Assembly: GCF_011075055.1 (NCBI RefSeq)
Contig: NC_058141.1
Coordinates: forward strand, 18,912,031-18,976,030
DNA length: 64,000 bases
Source of the DNA: Mangifera indica
Taxonomy: Eukaryota; Streptophyta; Magnoliopsida; Sapindales; Anacardiaceae
Direction of reading: 5' to 3'
Shown: positions 33,880 through 47,543 of the stretch, piece after piece
How positions within the stretch are numbered: the first letter of the stretch is position 1
Layout: the number at the start of each line of letters is the position of its first letter
Position numbers and translations under genes: made by a program
The notes under the pieces: generated by a model
What the model saw: the letters and a program-made list of their open reading frames with translations, nothing else
Database searches by the model: none
Told to the model about the DNA's origin: nothing

Positions 33880-36424
33880 TTATAACCTGCCCAAAGGTGA
33901 CTCGAGGGCATAATCATCCACCAACCAGAGACTATAATCACGGAAGCGTTTTATCTTTTTATCAAAACCTGTGATATAATTATTATGTACGATTACATGC
34001 ACTCCTTTAGTTTCCTGTACCCATGTCTGGTTTTTGAAGTACAGTCCTCCTGTTGGAAATGCTGCCTGGGGCAGCAGGTACAGATCCACCTATAGAGATA
34101 TCAGAAGTAATTAATCATCAAATGAATCCAAGCAATAAATGTCTGAAGATAATTTTTGAAATGTTATCCAGAAAGCACATATACATATATGTATATCCAA
34201 TGAGACAACAGCAAAGGAAAATGATAATGTAGACTAACCAAAGCACTACTGATTTCCAGAATAGTACTTCCTCGAGCACAAAGGCACGCTATTAGAAATG
34301 GAATTGATTAACACACATGTGAAACCCAATAGACAAAATAGAGTTTTGAAGCTAAAGCGTAACAGATGGAATTAGCAGGATGATATCAACAGTGTAAAAA
34401 TGCATTGGACAGTTTCCTATCATAATTCTCATTATTCAGGCATCTAACGAGCACCATAAAACAAACTAATCCAAATATTCTGTTTGATCAACAAAAGCCT
34501 TCCAAAATAAACACGGCTAACATTTCATTTCAATTATGAAGGCACAAATCACTGCACATATGTTGCCAAGGTTTTCAAAGGACAAGATGCAGAACCAGGA
34601 CACTCTAGTTTTACAATGCGTCAGGTATGATCCTTACAGTTTTGAATTACATACGAAACCTTATAGTTCTCTTACATTTGATCGAAAACAATTGAAATAA
34701 AGCAATGATTAACTTAGAAACATGCAATTCTTTCATTAGGTTAAAATAAACATATATAAAGTACACATATAAGTACAATTAAGAATTTACAGTGATAATT
34801 TGATAAACCCAAAGAATAAAAATCACGCGCTGAGCTAATTCCTGCAACTTGTATAAACAGTAAATTTCACATTTTACCCCATCTTGAGCAGGATGATGTC
34901 AAGAACTTAGTCATCTATGACCATAATTTGAATAAGCCAAGAATTGAGAATGCTTCACACAAGTCAGGCTACACAGCTAAAGCATTCAACAAACTAATTT
35001 TCATTCATAGACCTCAAATTTGTCGATCACCTTCTGGTGACTAAGCACTTTGACATGAAAATTAAATGACTGAAATTTCTAGGAACCAAGGATGCAAGCC
35101 AAGAACACACAAGGAACTTACCTGCCCAGCTGTTCTATTCAGTGCCCAGTTAAACGCAGGCTGATCATTTGCTTTCTTTGCTTTGGACCATGGTTGAGCC
35201 TGAAGCTCTTCAATCCATTTCTTCATAACTAGTTTCGCTCCATCAGTGGGCCTCATGAAAATCATACAGCTACATATATAAGTGCGCCCTTTTTTCCCAG
35301 GAGGCGGCAGATTATGGGAGTGGTTAAGTGGCTTAACCTGCTTCACCAAAGAGAGAAAAAGCATCATTGGAAAAGAAAAGTTTATACTATGATACACAAT
35401 ATTATGCAGCATAGAATCAAAGCTTCACCAACAAATAACATATAAAGGTAGTAGTAACATTAGTGCATACCGCTGCCATGTCATCAGTGAAGTACACATC
35501 ATGACTTCCCTTTAAATATGGAAATGGATCTCCCAACCAGACCATATCAACATCATTGTACATAACATTATACCCAAGCTCCAATATATGCAGCAGATGA
35601 CGAGGCCTTCGAGATGTAAAATTAAAGAATCCCTACACAGTAAAGCCAAAATCAACACCATTTCAGCATTTCACAAGCAGTTAACTCAATTAACTAACCC
35701 ATGGACCGACAATTAAGTCAAAACAACTTAGCTGAGTATAACACATACAAGAAATGTTAATTATCTTATCAGCATTATAGCGAACACAAAGCCCTAAGCT
35801 ATATAATACATGATGAATAACAAACTAATCCAACAAAGAGTCAAATCAACAGTAGATCAAATAATGTTTAAGGCACACAAAGCTGATCAAGAAACATCAT
35901 AAACTTAAATCGTCTTTTGGTATAGTCATAGAAGAAGAGTTAACCTGAGAACCAAACTTATGGGCAGTTTGTGAATCAGGAGCAGGGGGAACGAGCACGG
36001 CGTGACCTGGCCATTTCTCGTTAACCTTATAAAGGGTGGCATAATCCTCTGCAATCACCAGAACTTTATCTTGGTGCTTTTGCCTGCTAATACTAATCAA
36101 CCAGTTATTCAGAAATGGTAAGTAAGGTTGACTCACAGCACAAACAATCACAGTCCCGTTCTTGGCGACGAACGACACTGCTTGAGACAGAGTGTAATCG
36201 CGCCATTTAGCGAGGGAAGAGGTGGTGTTTGGGAACATGAATCGAGGCGTTCCAACCCAGGGAAGGATTACTCCGAGTAGGACTAAGAGAGTGAGCAAGA
36301 CCAGAAGAGCAGTTCGATTAAGAAGCGACATTGGTCTTTCAAAAGATGTTGAATTGCGTGGAGAAATTGGATAGGGATCTGAAAACGGAATGTGTAAAGG
36401 TCTTTGGTGAAGGAACTGAGACAT
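33880..36424 (-). CDS. MGP4: RG-II alpha-1,3-xylosyltransferase (MGP4/RGXT family, GT77)
   Basis: Four exons, 36424-35945, 35632-35471, 35337-35122 and 34089-33880, all phase 0, encode 355 residues, normal for the RGXT family. By family knowledge these Golgi enzymes transfer xylose from UDP-xylose to fucose on rhamnogalacturonan II side chain A. A short cytosolic N-terminus is followed by a single transmembrane anchor (about 38-58, ALLVLLTLLVLLGVILPW). The catalytic domain contains the metal/nucleotide-sugar DxD motif as DVDMVW in exon 2, just after LELGYNVMYN, and the donor-binding region QPAFNWALN. The C-terminal segment ends DDYALESPLGRL. In Arabidopsis MGP4 (At4g01220) lies next to the At4g01210 glycosyltransferase, matching the gene downstream here. 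Confidence 0.92.
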
Positions 36425-37699
36425 TTTTGCAACTTATCAACAATAAACTGAAAAATCGATTTCAGAATTTTTCTGAATGATTTGGTGTGATCTAATACGC
36501 TAGGAAGCTTCAGTAGTTTCCTGTCGGTGGAGACTTTTAGATTGGATCTCTTGTGATGTGCTCTCAATTTCGGTAATAGGGTCGGGTCTTCTTCTTTCTG
36601 TCCGACTTGAATGCACGGATCCGAAGTCGGATACACACTGCTCGCTTTTGCCTTTGTGTAGACCAACTGGCTCCAGCTAGCCGGCTAGGTAAGACGAGTA
36701 ATTACCCGCGCATGACTAAGGGTGGATTCATAAGACTTGAGAGTTTGACCAGTCTGGACCTGTGCAAAGTTTGAATTTAATCTTTAATATTTAGTATGAA
36801 TTTGAGATAATACATAATATTATTATAAAAAAATTTTAAAATTATTAACAAAATAAACAGTATTATTAAAAAAATGATCAGTATTATTTATTAAATAAAT
36901 AATATAATTAAATAAATAAACAAATGATCTTGAATTAAACTCTCTAAATCAAAATAAACTCGTTTTAGCATAGTCATGGATTCGATTGGATTGGCCTCAT
37001 CCTGTCCAAGACTCATTTTTAATTATCTGTTAATCCTTTATAATTCCAACTTAAAATTTTCCCTTAGTTTTCTTAAAACAGAAAGTCTGCCCCAAAGCAA
37101 AGGCAATTCGAGTGACTAGTATTATACTTTTCACTGGTAGCAAAAACTGCAAATCATTTCATTGCTGGCCTGGTTATTTAAATAATCACATCCGCAATCA
37201 AGATTCAATTACCATTTCACCAATTGCAGAACCAATATACAAATACAGCAGGACAACTGCTTTGATTGTATATTTGTTGGTTTACATAGAATCATTACAG
37301 GAGCTTATTCATATTTCCTTTCATGCTCTAAACAGAAACATTAAAAAAAAAAAAAAAGGGATTTGTAAGAGGAGAGAAGCAATATTTATCATTGAGCATC
37401 ATCAAAATAACCTATTTTATTCTCAAATGTACATATCATGACAAAGATAGAAGTTCAGTAACCTGCACAACTAACTTTCAACAAATCAATTACCAGGGTT
37501 ACAATTATGTGAACAGTCGTCTTAACTGTCTTCATTATGAGAGTTTATACACAATTTGCTCAATTATTATGCCAACAAGAGAGAAAGGTTGGAGTAGAAG
37601 AAACTATTATTACAAGCAATTCATTATCAACAAGCATAGGAGATGATTAATGGCAACTCCACTAAGTGCCATCTTGGTCTTGCTCTCAATTGAGAGGAT
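36425..37699. other. Intergenic region between RGXT leader and ABIL1 3' end
   Basis: Contains the RGXT leader/promoter at its left side and the presumed ABIL1 3'UTR at its right. AT-rich core, one A-run near 37343-37357. No gene recognised. Confidence 0.5.
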
Positions 37700-40600
37700 T
37701 CATGAGACATAACCAGTCTTAAACTTGGATGTTTTCTGTTTAACAAAGAAAGCTGATAGCATACTTTTACTGCGAGCAGGAGCACGGACAATCTCACGCC
37801 TTGGGTTGTCAAATGACCTAAACGCTGTTAAAGCTTTGGTACCCTCCAATGTATCCTGCAAGAGAGAACATTTTATGTCATGCTTCTACTATTCCTCAAC
37901 AATCATAATGACATACAACTGTTACTAGAGAGAAGTCCAGAAATAAAACCAGTCAATTATGAGCCTAACTTTAATCAACAGAACACATGATCCGGAAAAT
38001 GCACAACACTAAACAGTAACCTACAACGATCTTTGTTTAGAAACATAATAAAATTATTTTGATAACACTATCATTTTTTCACATGATATACAATGCATTA
38101 TACAACAGTTGAAAATTACTCTCTCATGTGCATGCAAGTGGCACACCTTCACACAAAATTTTCAATGCTTAGATGTGCAAGGTGTGATCTTATCAACTCA
38201 TAAGAACTCAATTAACCAACTGTCACATGCCACTTCAAGAGTATGATCGAATCAATAGCTGAAAATTGACAAATTTAGGGTATCATGTCCCCTTTCCTCA
38301 AATGAAGGCAAATGACTCTCTACACATAGTTGACTAACATAATTCTACCAATACTATCCTTCACCAAATTTGAGTAGACCTTAAAACCTAAACTTCTAAA
38401 CTGAAGATGACCAACTATTGTTTCTTCATAACCATAAAGATGTTTCACACTAAGCAAAGTTATCATAAAATTATTGGATAAAATAATTTCAAGCATCCAT
38501 CAGATATCAATACAAAATATTCTCCATCAGCAACCCACCAAACAATTTCAGCCACTAAACAGGGCGCAGGATCATTGAAGAACAGTGAAAGATAATCACA
38601 ACTATAGTTATTTCACACTAATCTAAATGAGTAGCAACATGGTGCTTATGCAGATCCACTGCGAATACAAATTTCCCAGCACTACTATCCCCAGTGGTCA
38701 TGCTCAGAAGATTGTTCTGCCTAGTGCTAGAGAGAACCAATCGCCAACCTAAATTTACCAACCCAGACCACTCAGAACCTGCGGAAATGAACAGCAGTTT
38801 GAAATAATACTCTTAATTTGGCCATATAAATAACACCTGCCACCTACATTGACATAAACATGTATACTTGATATCAATGCCTACAAGGACTGAGATTATG
38901 AATTGTTGTGGTTTAATACCAATAATGGTAGTCATTTAAGTACCCAACTACTCGTAATGATAATCTATTAGCTCATTACTTGGGCATTGTGATTCAATCT
39001 TCACACCTTTATTAAAGATCTTAAGTCTTATTCCTATCATCCACTTCATTTGGAATCACAGTTTATAAGCCCCAATGGGTATACAAATTTCCCAGGAGAT
39101 AGATATTTGAGCACCCAAAAAAAAAAAAAGAGTAGGTATTATGAATGATCATGTCTGCCACACCAGTAAAAAGCTTATACATATTGAAATTTTAGACAAT
39201 CCACACAAACATTATGTTGTTATCGAGAGAAGCATAAACAGACAAGCCTCTCAATTAGAAGAGTGTTGGGCATGTCTGTTTTCTTGTTGATTTTGACATT
39301 ACCCTTCGTGTGACACCGAATGTTTGCACAGCTGCACTAGATGTAGGACCTGCACCTGATACCGGAGCAGGGATAGCAGAGGACTTTGTCCGTATATTCT
39401 GTTCATCACCTGCACCAATAAGAGTTTCCAATATCAGATCTTATCTCTAAAATGAGTTATAAGCCAACAGCTAAATTGCCAGTATTAAATTTATAGAATA
39501 AGGTACCATTCTTGTGATACATACCCAAAAGATGGAAAACTCCAGAATCTTTAGGGTCAATAGGGCTACAAAATAAGCAAACATAAAAAACTTTAATGCC
39601 TCAAAAAATTATCAGCATCATGGTTTATGTAAATTGAAATGTAATTATTGTCGTGAGCAGGCATAATTTTACACTAACCTTGCCAAAGCATTTGGAGTCC
39701 CCTTCAAGGTAGACTTAGTTTCAGAGGCTAAATGCCAGGAAAGAGTTTTTGAAGCAGCAAAACCTAAATGAAAAAGTTATACAACAATCATCAGCTGAAC
39801 AAGAAAAATCATCAAACTGCTACCAAAAAAAAATAGAATCCTCTCAGAACACCCTTTACACCTGAAGGCTGAAGACGTGTTTGAAAATGACTTTGTCTAG
39901 CATCAGTCTGTATATGTGGACTAAAATGTACCTTCTTGTTTACAGAATCTAGTTTGAAATGTCAAAGCAATTGGAGAGAGAGATGAAAAAGTTGTGAGAA
40001 AAATAAGTGCACATCATCACATCAATTAGCACTTCCAAATGATGCAAAAATAACTAAACTTACTTGGCAAAATATAGTGCTTATGATGTCTTGGGATGAA
40101 GGCTAATAACTGCTGCTGTCGAAGACCTTCCTTGTTTGTGTAGGTTTGACATGTCAGAAGTTGCTATTATGAACAGAACACATATGTTCAGTTCAGGTCA
40201 TTCCATATCAAACCTGTTATGTAAATACATAATTACTTGGAGAAGGAAAAAAAGTTTACCTGGTTCAAACAAGAAAACTTTAGCTCCATGGTAGAGATAT
40301 CAGACGATTGCTGCTCAAGAAGGTCAGACAACTTGAAAGCCACAGTGCCAAGGTGATCAACAGCATTCACAAGGGCTCGTACAGCATAATCTTTCAGGTT
40401 ATCCAGCACCCTAATACATGATGTCATGATGACATTGACTTAGAGAGGACAAAGGATGCATCAGATGCAAACACAATGAGACAAGCATGCGGACTATTGC
40501 TGATGCTTAATGATACTCATGTGACTCATCACACAATTCCGCACAAACCAAAGACAATGGTACAAGCCTTGTGCATACTCCTTAGAGCAGGAACCCAGTA

Positions 40601-41790
40601 AGCCAATTATACACTCTCTGTCTACACCAAACCGATCCTTTTCTAATCACATTCGTTTTTATTTGCAACATAGGAAATACCCCCATCATTCAAGCAAACA
40701 CCAACAAGAATCTTGGAAAGGAGTTATCAGTTCAAACTCGCATATACAATAGTGAAGTCAAATCAGATACCTAACTTTAACAGAGCTAAAATCAGGTATA
40801 TATGCCTTCACACTAACTTGATAGTAAATCAATTCATCTGGTAAATACATCAAGGAAAATTAGATGAAAACGAACAAGTAACCTTACATCTGTTTCTGCT
40901 CACTATGGAGATAAGACTTTTCACAATATTCTGCAGCTGAATAAAGTTGAGGTCTTAAATTCTTGAGCTCCTGTAAGGACAACAATGTAAGGATCAAACT
41001 TATATCAAAGCCTTCTGAGCTGTCATGTGGCGAATTCAAAACAGTCATGCAATAATTATTGAAAAAGCAAACAAGAAACTGTTTAGCAAGCATAAGCACA
41101 TAAATCCAGTGAGAAAAGAGGACAACTAGTGCCATCAAAAGGTCGCAAGTACTATGAAACTTAATAAGTTTAATGTTTTACTCTCTTGCTAAAAAAAGAA
41201 AAAGATCACTCATCCTAAGAGAGATATTTAGCAGAAGGTCACTTTAACATAGATTCAGATGCCAGGTACATGTCATTTTCTATGAGAGACCAACCTATGT
41301 AAGCTTGCAAGGCAATTATTTTCTTATCCGAGTTTAAGTCATTATAAATCCCTGCAAAGTATTCACCACTTTGAAGTAAATTCAATGCTCTTAATTAAAA
41401 AGGCTTACATTTTGGCTCCTAATTAAGTAGTTAAATTTTGAATCCTAAGTTTCTCGTAATTAATACCCAATAAATACAATAAGGAAAAAAATTCCAAATT
41501 TTAGTTTCTCTTTATTTCACCAAAATTTCTCGGCAATAAAACAAAGCATTATACAAAGTCAACCAATACAAGAAACGCATCTCCACACTGACCATACAAA
41601 ACACCAAAAACAAGTCAATCAATAAGAAATAATCCAACATCAGATCTGCATCCAAAAATTGTACTAATAAATACACAAAACTTGAGAATTAAACCTGCAA
41701 AGCTTTGACGAAGCTTTTACTACGCTCCATGGACACCTCATCAAACGTCATGGCTCGATTCTCCAGTGTTGTTTGCTCCAGTACTTCCAT
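37700..41790 (-). CDS. ABIL1: ABI1-like protein, SCAR/WAVE complex subunit
   Basis: Nine exons on the minus strand: 41790-41695, 40970-40888, 40410-40260, 40163-40064, 39948-39862, 39763-39679, 39565-39525, 39409-39303 and 37855-37700, all GT-AG, totalling 301 residues (Arabidopsis ABIL1 is about the same length). ABIL proteins are the Abi subunit of the WAVE complex that activates ARP2/3 and actin branching. The N-terminal helical part (MEVLEQTTLENRAMTFDE... to about residue 115) is the conserved WAVE-binding region; the middle is Ser/Thr/Pro-rich; the short C-terminus carries the ABIL-specific SMLSAFFVKQKTSK motif. Intron 8 is about 1.45 kb and holds no recognisable gene. The start is the only ATG in frame at the head of the conserved region. 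Confidence 0.9.
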
Positions 41791-43078
41791 TTCTCAGATC
41801 TTTGAACAAACCCTAAAGGTTAAAGCATAAAACTAAAACACAAAAAATGCAAAAAGATACAGTACATTAGAATAACAAAAGTAAGATTTGCGATTCGGTG
41901 TGAGGTTAAACAAATCAAATAAGAGAGAAGAAGAAAGTAAGAAAGAATGAGTGAAGTAGAAGCGATTCTGAAGTGTGAATCGATACTTGGTTTGGAGATA
42001 GAGTTAATAAGAAGGGAAAATGACTCTTTGATGGAAATATATTTATTAGGGAGTGTGTACGTGTTTATTGTGGTAGTTGACACTCTTCACAGAAACGGTG
42101 GTTTCTGAAATCTGATATAAATAAAATAACTAACACCTATAGACTGTGGTCACTTTAGCTTCAGAATATTTATTCATAAAGATCAAATTGCCCTAATGTA
42201 GGGTCTAGTCAACCGGACGGTCAATTGTCTGTTGTTGGTCTCTAATTTCATCCGCCTCAGGCTTAGCCTTTGGGTCTACTGTAAACCACATTTATAAAAG
42301 AGTCAATGGTAACAAGACTAACCGCAGAAGAAAAGAATACTTGTGAAGGAGGTTGGGTGGCCAACAGCATAAATCATGGAATAATAATTAGTTATGAATT
42401 CATGATAATGAAGTAATTGAAGTCATAAGAAGCAAAGATCGGTGGCGGTGATGTGACATCATCACACAAAGAAAGAGCAGCAAAAAATTTTGTTACATTT
42501 AAGCTGCACTCTCGTTTCTTCATTTACAATGTTGTCTTGTAAAATTTTGGACATGATGAGTTGCTCATTTTGGCGGGGTCGGAAATGGCACCATAATAGA
42601 TCGAAACACAATCATGTTGATGATTCTGGGTGGCCCATCACGGCCCAAAAACTTATGGACACTATTGACAAAGCGGAAGTAAGCATAATTTGCCACAATA
42701 TTCAGAAATTTGAATATTTTGCTCAACAACTTAGATCTACATAAAATATACATAATTATTAGTGTTTATATATAAAAAAAAAATGCATACATATATCTTA
42801 CAAAATACATGGTACATAAGTTGTATAACTTATACCTAAACTCACTCTCTACAATATGTACACAACTCTGATACAAATACGGTCCGCATTTGAAAATTAA
42901 TGACGGCAGGTTAATACAGTGAGTGTTTATCATAGTATACTCTATTCAATATGAGACCGAGTTGGCAAAGGTTGCACATAGCAATCTATACTGACTTATC
43001 GGACATCAGCAATGGCGCCAACTTCAAGCTCAGGAACACTCAATCATAGTATGACATGCCAAAACTGGAAAGAAGACT
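41791..43078. other. ABIL1 promoter region and DUF2358 3' region
   Basis: About 1.3 kb separating two minus-strand genes. The first 300 bp are the ABIL1 leader and promoter. A small open frame at 42490-42744 (plus) has no recognisable homology or typical codon pattern and is not called. Confidence 0.5.
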
Positions 43079-44578
43079 CTAATTTGAATCAGATGATGAA
43101 ATTTCGAAATAAGTAGGTTTTGGGGTTGAAGGGCAACCAATTGATTGGATTAATTCTTCCACTGCAAGTACGCGGAACTTTGGTGGTGAATTGACAGCAA
43201 TGTTGTCAACACGGTGCTCAAAGATCATCCCATTCTTGTCAAGTTTGTACTCAGAAGTGCCATCAAATCGTCCTTGACTCTCCCAAGGAATACGTGGGAT
43301 ACCATGGACAGTCCAACGAACCATTATGATATCCTCCATAGGCTGCCAAACACTGACTATGTCAAGCCACAATGCCCTGAAAAATATTCTGCCATGTAAT
43401 CGCAAAGCCCAGAAAATTGATTTGTAGTTCTCAATGCCGATAAAAGTATTCATCGGATCTTTAAATACAATATCATCTCTGGACAGAGATCGACATTATG
43501 TTAGCAAACTATTCAACAAGAAAGAAAGATCAATTTCATATACAACTGGATAAGACCCAGTAAAAAACATATTAACAGCATCTGATGTTCAATGTTTCAT
43601 AATATCACTGGCTATATATATATATTAGAATATGTTATGTATGTAAGTACACACACACACACACACAAAAGCAGACCCCCATAATTTGATAAATTGAAAC
43701 TAGATGACACCAGCCAAACTCTAATGAGCATCATTTCGCATACAAAGAGATGAGAAAAAATGGCATATCACATCATCTCGGTTATTTGGCATGCCAAAAT
43801 GAACTACTTATTTCATCCTTCAATCAAATGTATACAATTATATGATTTATATATCTGCAAAGAAACCATCAAACTTGATCCACTATAACACACAGAGCAA
43901 TTATCTAAACGACCACCTAAACATCCTTAATTTGACCAGCATAACATAAACGATCCCCAAGTATCTAAAAACAGGACAAAAAAATCAAGTGACACAACTG
44001 AAGACAACCTAACTTCGAAAAGATACATTCATAGATTTACTATCTTGAACTCTTGTTCAGCCAAAGCCATGATTAAAATCTGATGGAATATAATTTACAA
44101 TTATAATCAGAAATATACATTGTTTAAATCTCAATAAAAAACATTTAAAACTGCAATCACAAGTACTCATCAATCATTCCACTTCAACTCCTGAATGCAA
44201 TATCAATCATCATCATAACCATGAAGAATTACAAAACATATAATTTGGGGACAAAAGAATTCAATTAAACCTGTAAATATCGAAACTGAGCTCTCTATAG
44301 AAGAGAGCAGAAAACTCTTCTCTTATAGTCCGAATCGCATAACCCATGTTCACATAGTAATTTTGCTTCTTTTCTTCTTCTTTGCTCGGCTTCACGGGAG
44401 CTGAATATTGTCCGTACAACCTAACATTTTTATCCAATCTCGAAACCCTAACCCTAGTCCGAGAATCAATTTTCTCATTATTGCTCAAATTAGCAAGATT
44501 CTTGTAATTTCTAGAATTAGGGTTAGGATTAAAGAAGAACTTGCGGGAGATTTCAGGAGTAGAGACGAGAAAGGCCAT
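43079..44578 (-). CDS. DUF2358 family protein, probably plastid
   Basis: Two exons, 44578-44271 and 43478-43079, give 235 residues. The first about 50 residues are rich in Ser, Asn, Arg and poor in acidic residues, like a chloroplast transit peptide. The conserved domain starts at YAIRTIREEFSALFYRELSFDIYRDDIVFKDP (split by the intron) and continues with a lipocalin/NTF2-like pattern (ALWLDIVSVWQPMEDIIMVRWTVHGIPRIPWESQGRFDGTSEYKLDKNGMIFEHRVDNI), typical of DUF2358. Members occur in plants and cyanobacteria and have no established function. The intron is about 790 bp and contains a short (AC)n tract near 43650. Confidence 0.85.
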
Positions 44579-44892
44579 TGAAAAAGTAACAGGGTCGATA
44601 CTTTAGAGTAACCGAAAGTTGAAATTAGAGGGAAGTTAGACAACGAAACGCCATTTTTGGGAGATTGAAATGTGATTTTATAATTTATTTATTCTTTTAG
44701 CAACTGGGAAGGAGAAGATGTTTATGCTTTGGATAATTGGAATTACCCGGGTTGATTGAAATTAAATTTAAAAAAAACACTCTGATTGGTGGCTGGCTGA
44801 AGTTCACATCGCAAATATGAGTAACATGGCTTGGAATATTCCCTTTTGAAGCTTCGTTTGCTCGTGTGGGCCCTTTTTCTCTGTAGCTGCCT

Positions 44893-44923
<31 letters not shown>

Positions 44924-44939
44924 CAGCCTTTTATTGTAT
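44579..44939. other. Promoter region of the DUF2358 gene
   Basis: Upstream of the minus-strand ATG, ending in a T-run at 44891-44916. No specific element was recognised beyond AT-richness. Confidence 0.4.
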
Positions 44940-45727
44940 TTTCCCCGGAAAGACACATGAGGTTTAGTTTATTTTGAAAGCATTATCATAATCCTTTTAA
45001 AAACTTAAATATTTATTTATTATTTAATTATTGTTATTTTTTAATTAATTATAATAATAAAATTATTATTTTATTTTTAATATTAAAATAAATAAAAATT
45101 TTATTTATCTTTTTAATTTAAAATTTTAATAATTTTATCTTATCTAAAAATTTAAAAAGTTATACTTTCTTTATAAGATTTGATTTTTTTAAATCTCATG
45201 CCATTTTAGGAAGGCAGTTATCCAACCTTTTCACAATTGAAAATCTAACCAAAATAATTGAATCGCTCAAATTTATACTTATCGCATGAATCTGTGTATC
45301 AATTGAATGATGCACATACTTGAGCGTCATGTTTGCGATGCATGAATCCATGAGACATGCATAAATTTGTGCAATCCTAGCATTTTAATCGAATTTTTGG
45401 TAGTTTTTATATTGGAAAATCACCTAGAAGGGAGGTGGTGAGAAGTTTGGTCAACGGCCTTTCCAGAGTGTTGTCAGATTTAGAAAAATCAAATTTTATA
45501 AGAAAATATAATTTTTCAAACTTTTAAATAAAGTGAAATTATTGTTTTTTGAATTAAAAAATATAATATAATCTAATTTTATTTATTATAATATTAAAAA
45601 TAAAATGATAAATTTATTCTAATAATGTATTAAAAAATTAAATAAAAAAATTGAATAATAAGTATGTGTTTAAATTTTTAAAACCACATGGGTGAGTTAA
45701 CCTTGGGTGAGAATAAGTCTTTCGGCC
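44940..45727. mobile_element. AT-rich fold-back element
   Basis: Right end read inward is GGCCGAAAGACTTATTCTCACC; the left arm shows the complementary pattern (CTTTTAAAAACTTAAATATTTATTTATTATTTAATTA region near 44995). Arms are diverged and the left boundary is approximate. It belongs with the other GGCC-ended elements by end sequence and AT-rich palindromic layout. Confidence 0.5.
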
Positions 45728-45877
45728 TATATTTTGTCTTGCAAAGGGCTGCAGCTGCGCTGGTACGGTCCAGCAACATTACGATTGGCCCTCTAATAGC
45801 TGTCTTCTGACATGGAAAAGTTGTATGATAAAAGGCTTACAGTTAAGATGCTGGGCCTGATTTCTTGTGATTTACAT

Positions 45878-46693
45878 GGCAAAAATACCTATGCCCACCC
45901 AAAATTTGATGCAATTCAAAGCATATCTATAGAGTTTGAAAATTTTAAAATCTTATTCATAAATTAATTATAGTTAAAAAAATTTATTAAATATAGAGAT
46001 GAAATCTTTATTTTACTAATAATATTTAAAAAATACATAAAATTTATTATATTTTCTTTTCTAAGTTTTAAAAATTAATAATTTTACTTATACCTAAAGT
46101 TTTTTAACTTTGAAAAGTCATATTTTTTCAATCAAACTTAGGGCTTTTTTCTTCTTCTTTTTGGCTACTATCTTCGGCATCTATGACCTCCTCTATCTAT
46201 CTTAAAACGTTGGTTTACATAAGACGAGATATAATGACCTCCTATCTCCAAATCTCTAACAAAGATATCTAGAGATAAGAGATCATCGTATCCGTTGTGC
46301 ACCAATCAATATTTTAAGATGAAGGGAGGAGATTGTCAGCACTAGAGATGGTGGGTGGAGGGGTGAAAAAGAAAACTTTAGGTTTGAAGGGAAAATTATG
46401 ACTTTTTAAAGTTAATAAAATTTTTGATAGAAAAGAAGTTATTAATTTTTAAAATTTAAAAGAAAATTTTAATTAATTTTATAATTTTTAAATATTATTA
46501 AAATTTAAAAGGAAATTTTAATTAATTTTATAATTTTTAAATATTATTAATAAAATAACAAATTTATCTCTATTTTTAACTTAAAATTTTAATAATAATT
46601 AACTCATAAATAAAGCTACAAAAATTTTTAAACCCTATAAATATAACTTTAAAAACATATAAAACCTTTGATGTGAAAAAAGTCCGGTCGGCC
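45878..46693. mobile_element. AT-rich fold-back element, adjacent copy
   Basis: Left end GGCAAAAATACCTATGCCCA and right end read inward GGCCGACCGGACTTTTTTCA. The arms are complementary over much of their length (for example left AAAAATTAATAATTTTAC and right counterparts near 46440). The core holds a short less AT-rich segment (46180-46330). Boundaries approximate. Confidence 0.55.
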
Positions 46694-46774
46694 AACTTTA
46701 CATCATAAATGCCTTTGTTGGGAGGAAGTGCGGTGCGGCTTGCTGTTTGGTCCCTCTTGCTTTCCTTTTCAATA

Positions 46775-47534
46775 GGCCAAAGTACTATTTCCCACCCAAT
46801 GATTGTTGTTTTTTTAAGTATCCCCTCTTTAATTTTGAAAATCCTAAATACCTACCAATGAACAGTTAAATTTAATAGAACTCTAACTTCTTAAATTTTA
46901 TCTCCTTTTCGCTCATAAACTTTAAAAACTAACAGTTTTTCCCTAACCTAAATTTTAAAAAATGACAGTTTTTTTCTAGGGTTTAGTTTTTAGATCTCCC
47001 GATGTCAAATTTGATGTCGTTACTGGTCGTTTATCCCTCCTGAAGCTTTTTCTCTCTCCAACGATCTCTTTCCACTTATTTGAACATTTGATCGACGTCG
47101 AATGAGGCTTAAAAGATAACGAGAGACGAAGAGCTTAATCTATGAAAACGAAGCTCTTCCTCTTTCAAAAGAAGACTGACATCGAACGAACGTTCAAATG
47201 GGTAGAGAGAGACTGTCGGAGGGAGAGAAAGCTTCGGAAGGGATAAACAATCGACAATATTGTCGGATTTAGCATCAGAGATCTAGAAATCAAACTCTAG
47301 GAAAAAACTATCATTTTTTAAAACTTCAGTTGGAGAAAAACTTTTAGTTTTCAAAATTTAAGAGAGGAAAAAACTATTATACTTTAGTTTATTTTTAATA
47401 TTATATATAAAATGATAATTTTATCTTTATTACCGTTAAATTTAACTACTTATAGATGAGTATTTGAGATTTTCAAAATTAAAGGAGATACTTGGAAAAA
47501 CAATAATTCTTAGGTAGAAAATAGTCCATTGACC
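46775..47534. mobile_element. Fold-back MULE-type MITE with perfect 9-bp target duplication
   Basis: Ends GGCCAAAGTACTATTTCCCA (left) and GGTCAATGGACTATTTTCTA (right, read inward) are flanked by identical TTTTCAATA at 46766-46774 and 47535-47543. The two arms, about 370 bp each, are complementary almost to the centre, including the GC-richer core (TTTATCCCTCCTGAAGCTTT on the left against TTTATCCCTTCCGAAGCTTT on the right arm read inward). A transcript across it would fold into a long hairpin. Confidence 0.9.
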
Positions 47535-47543
47535 TTTTCAATA

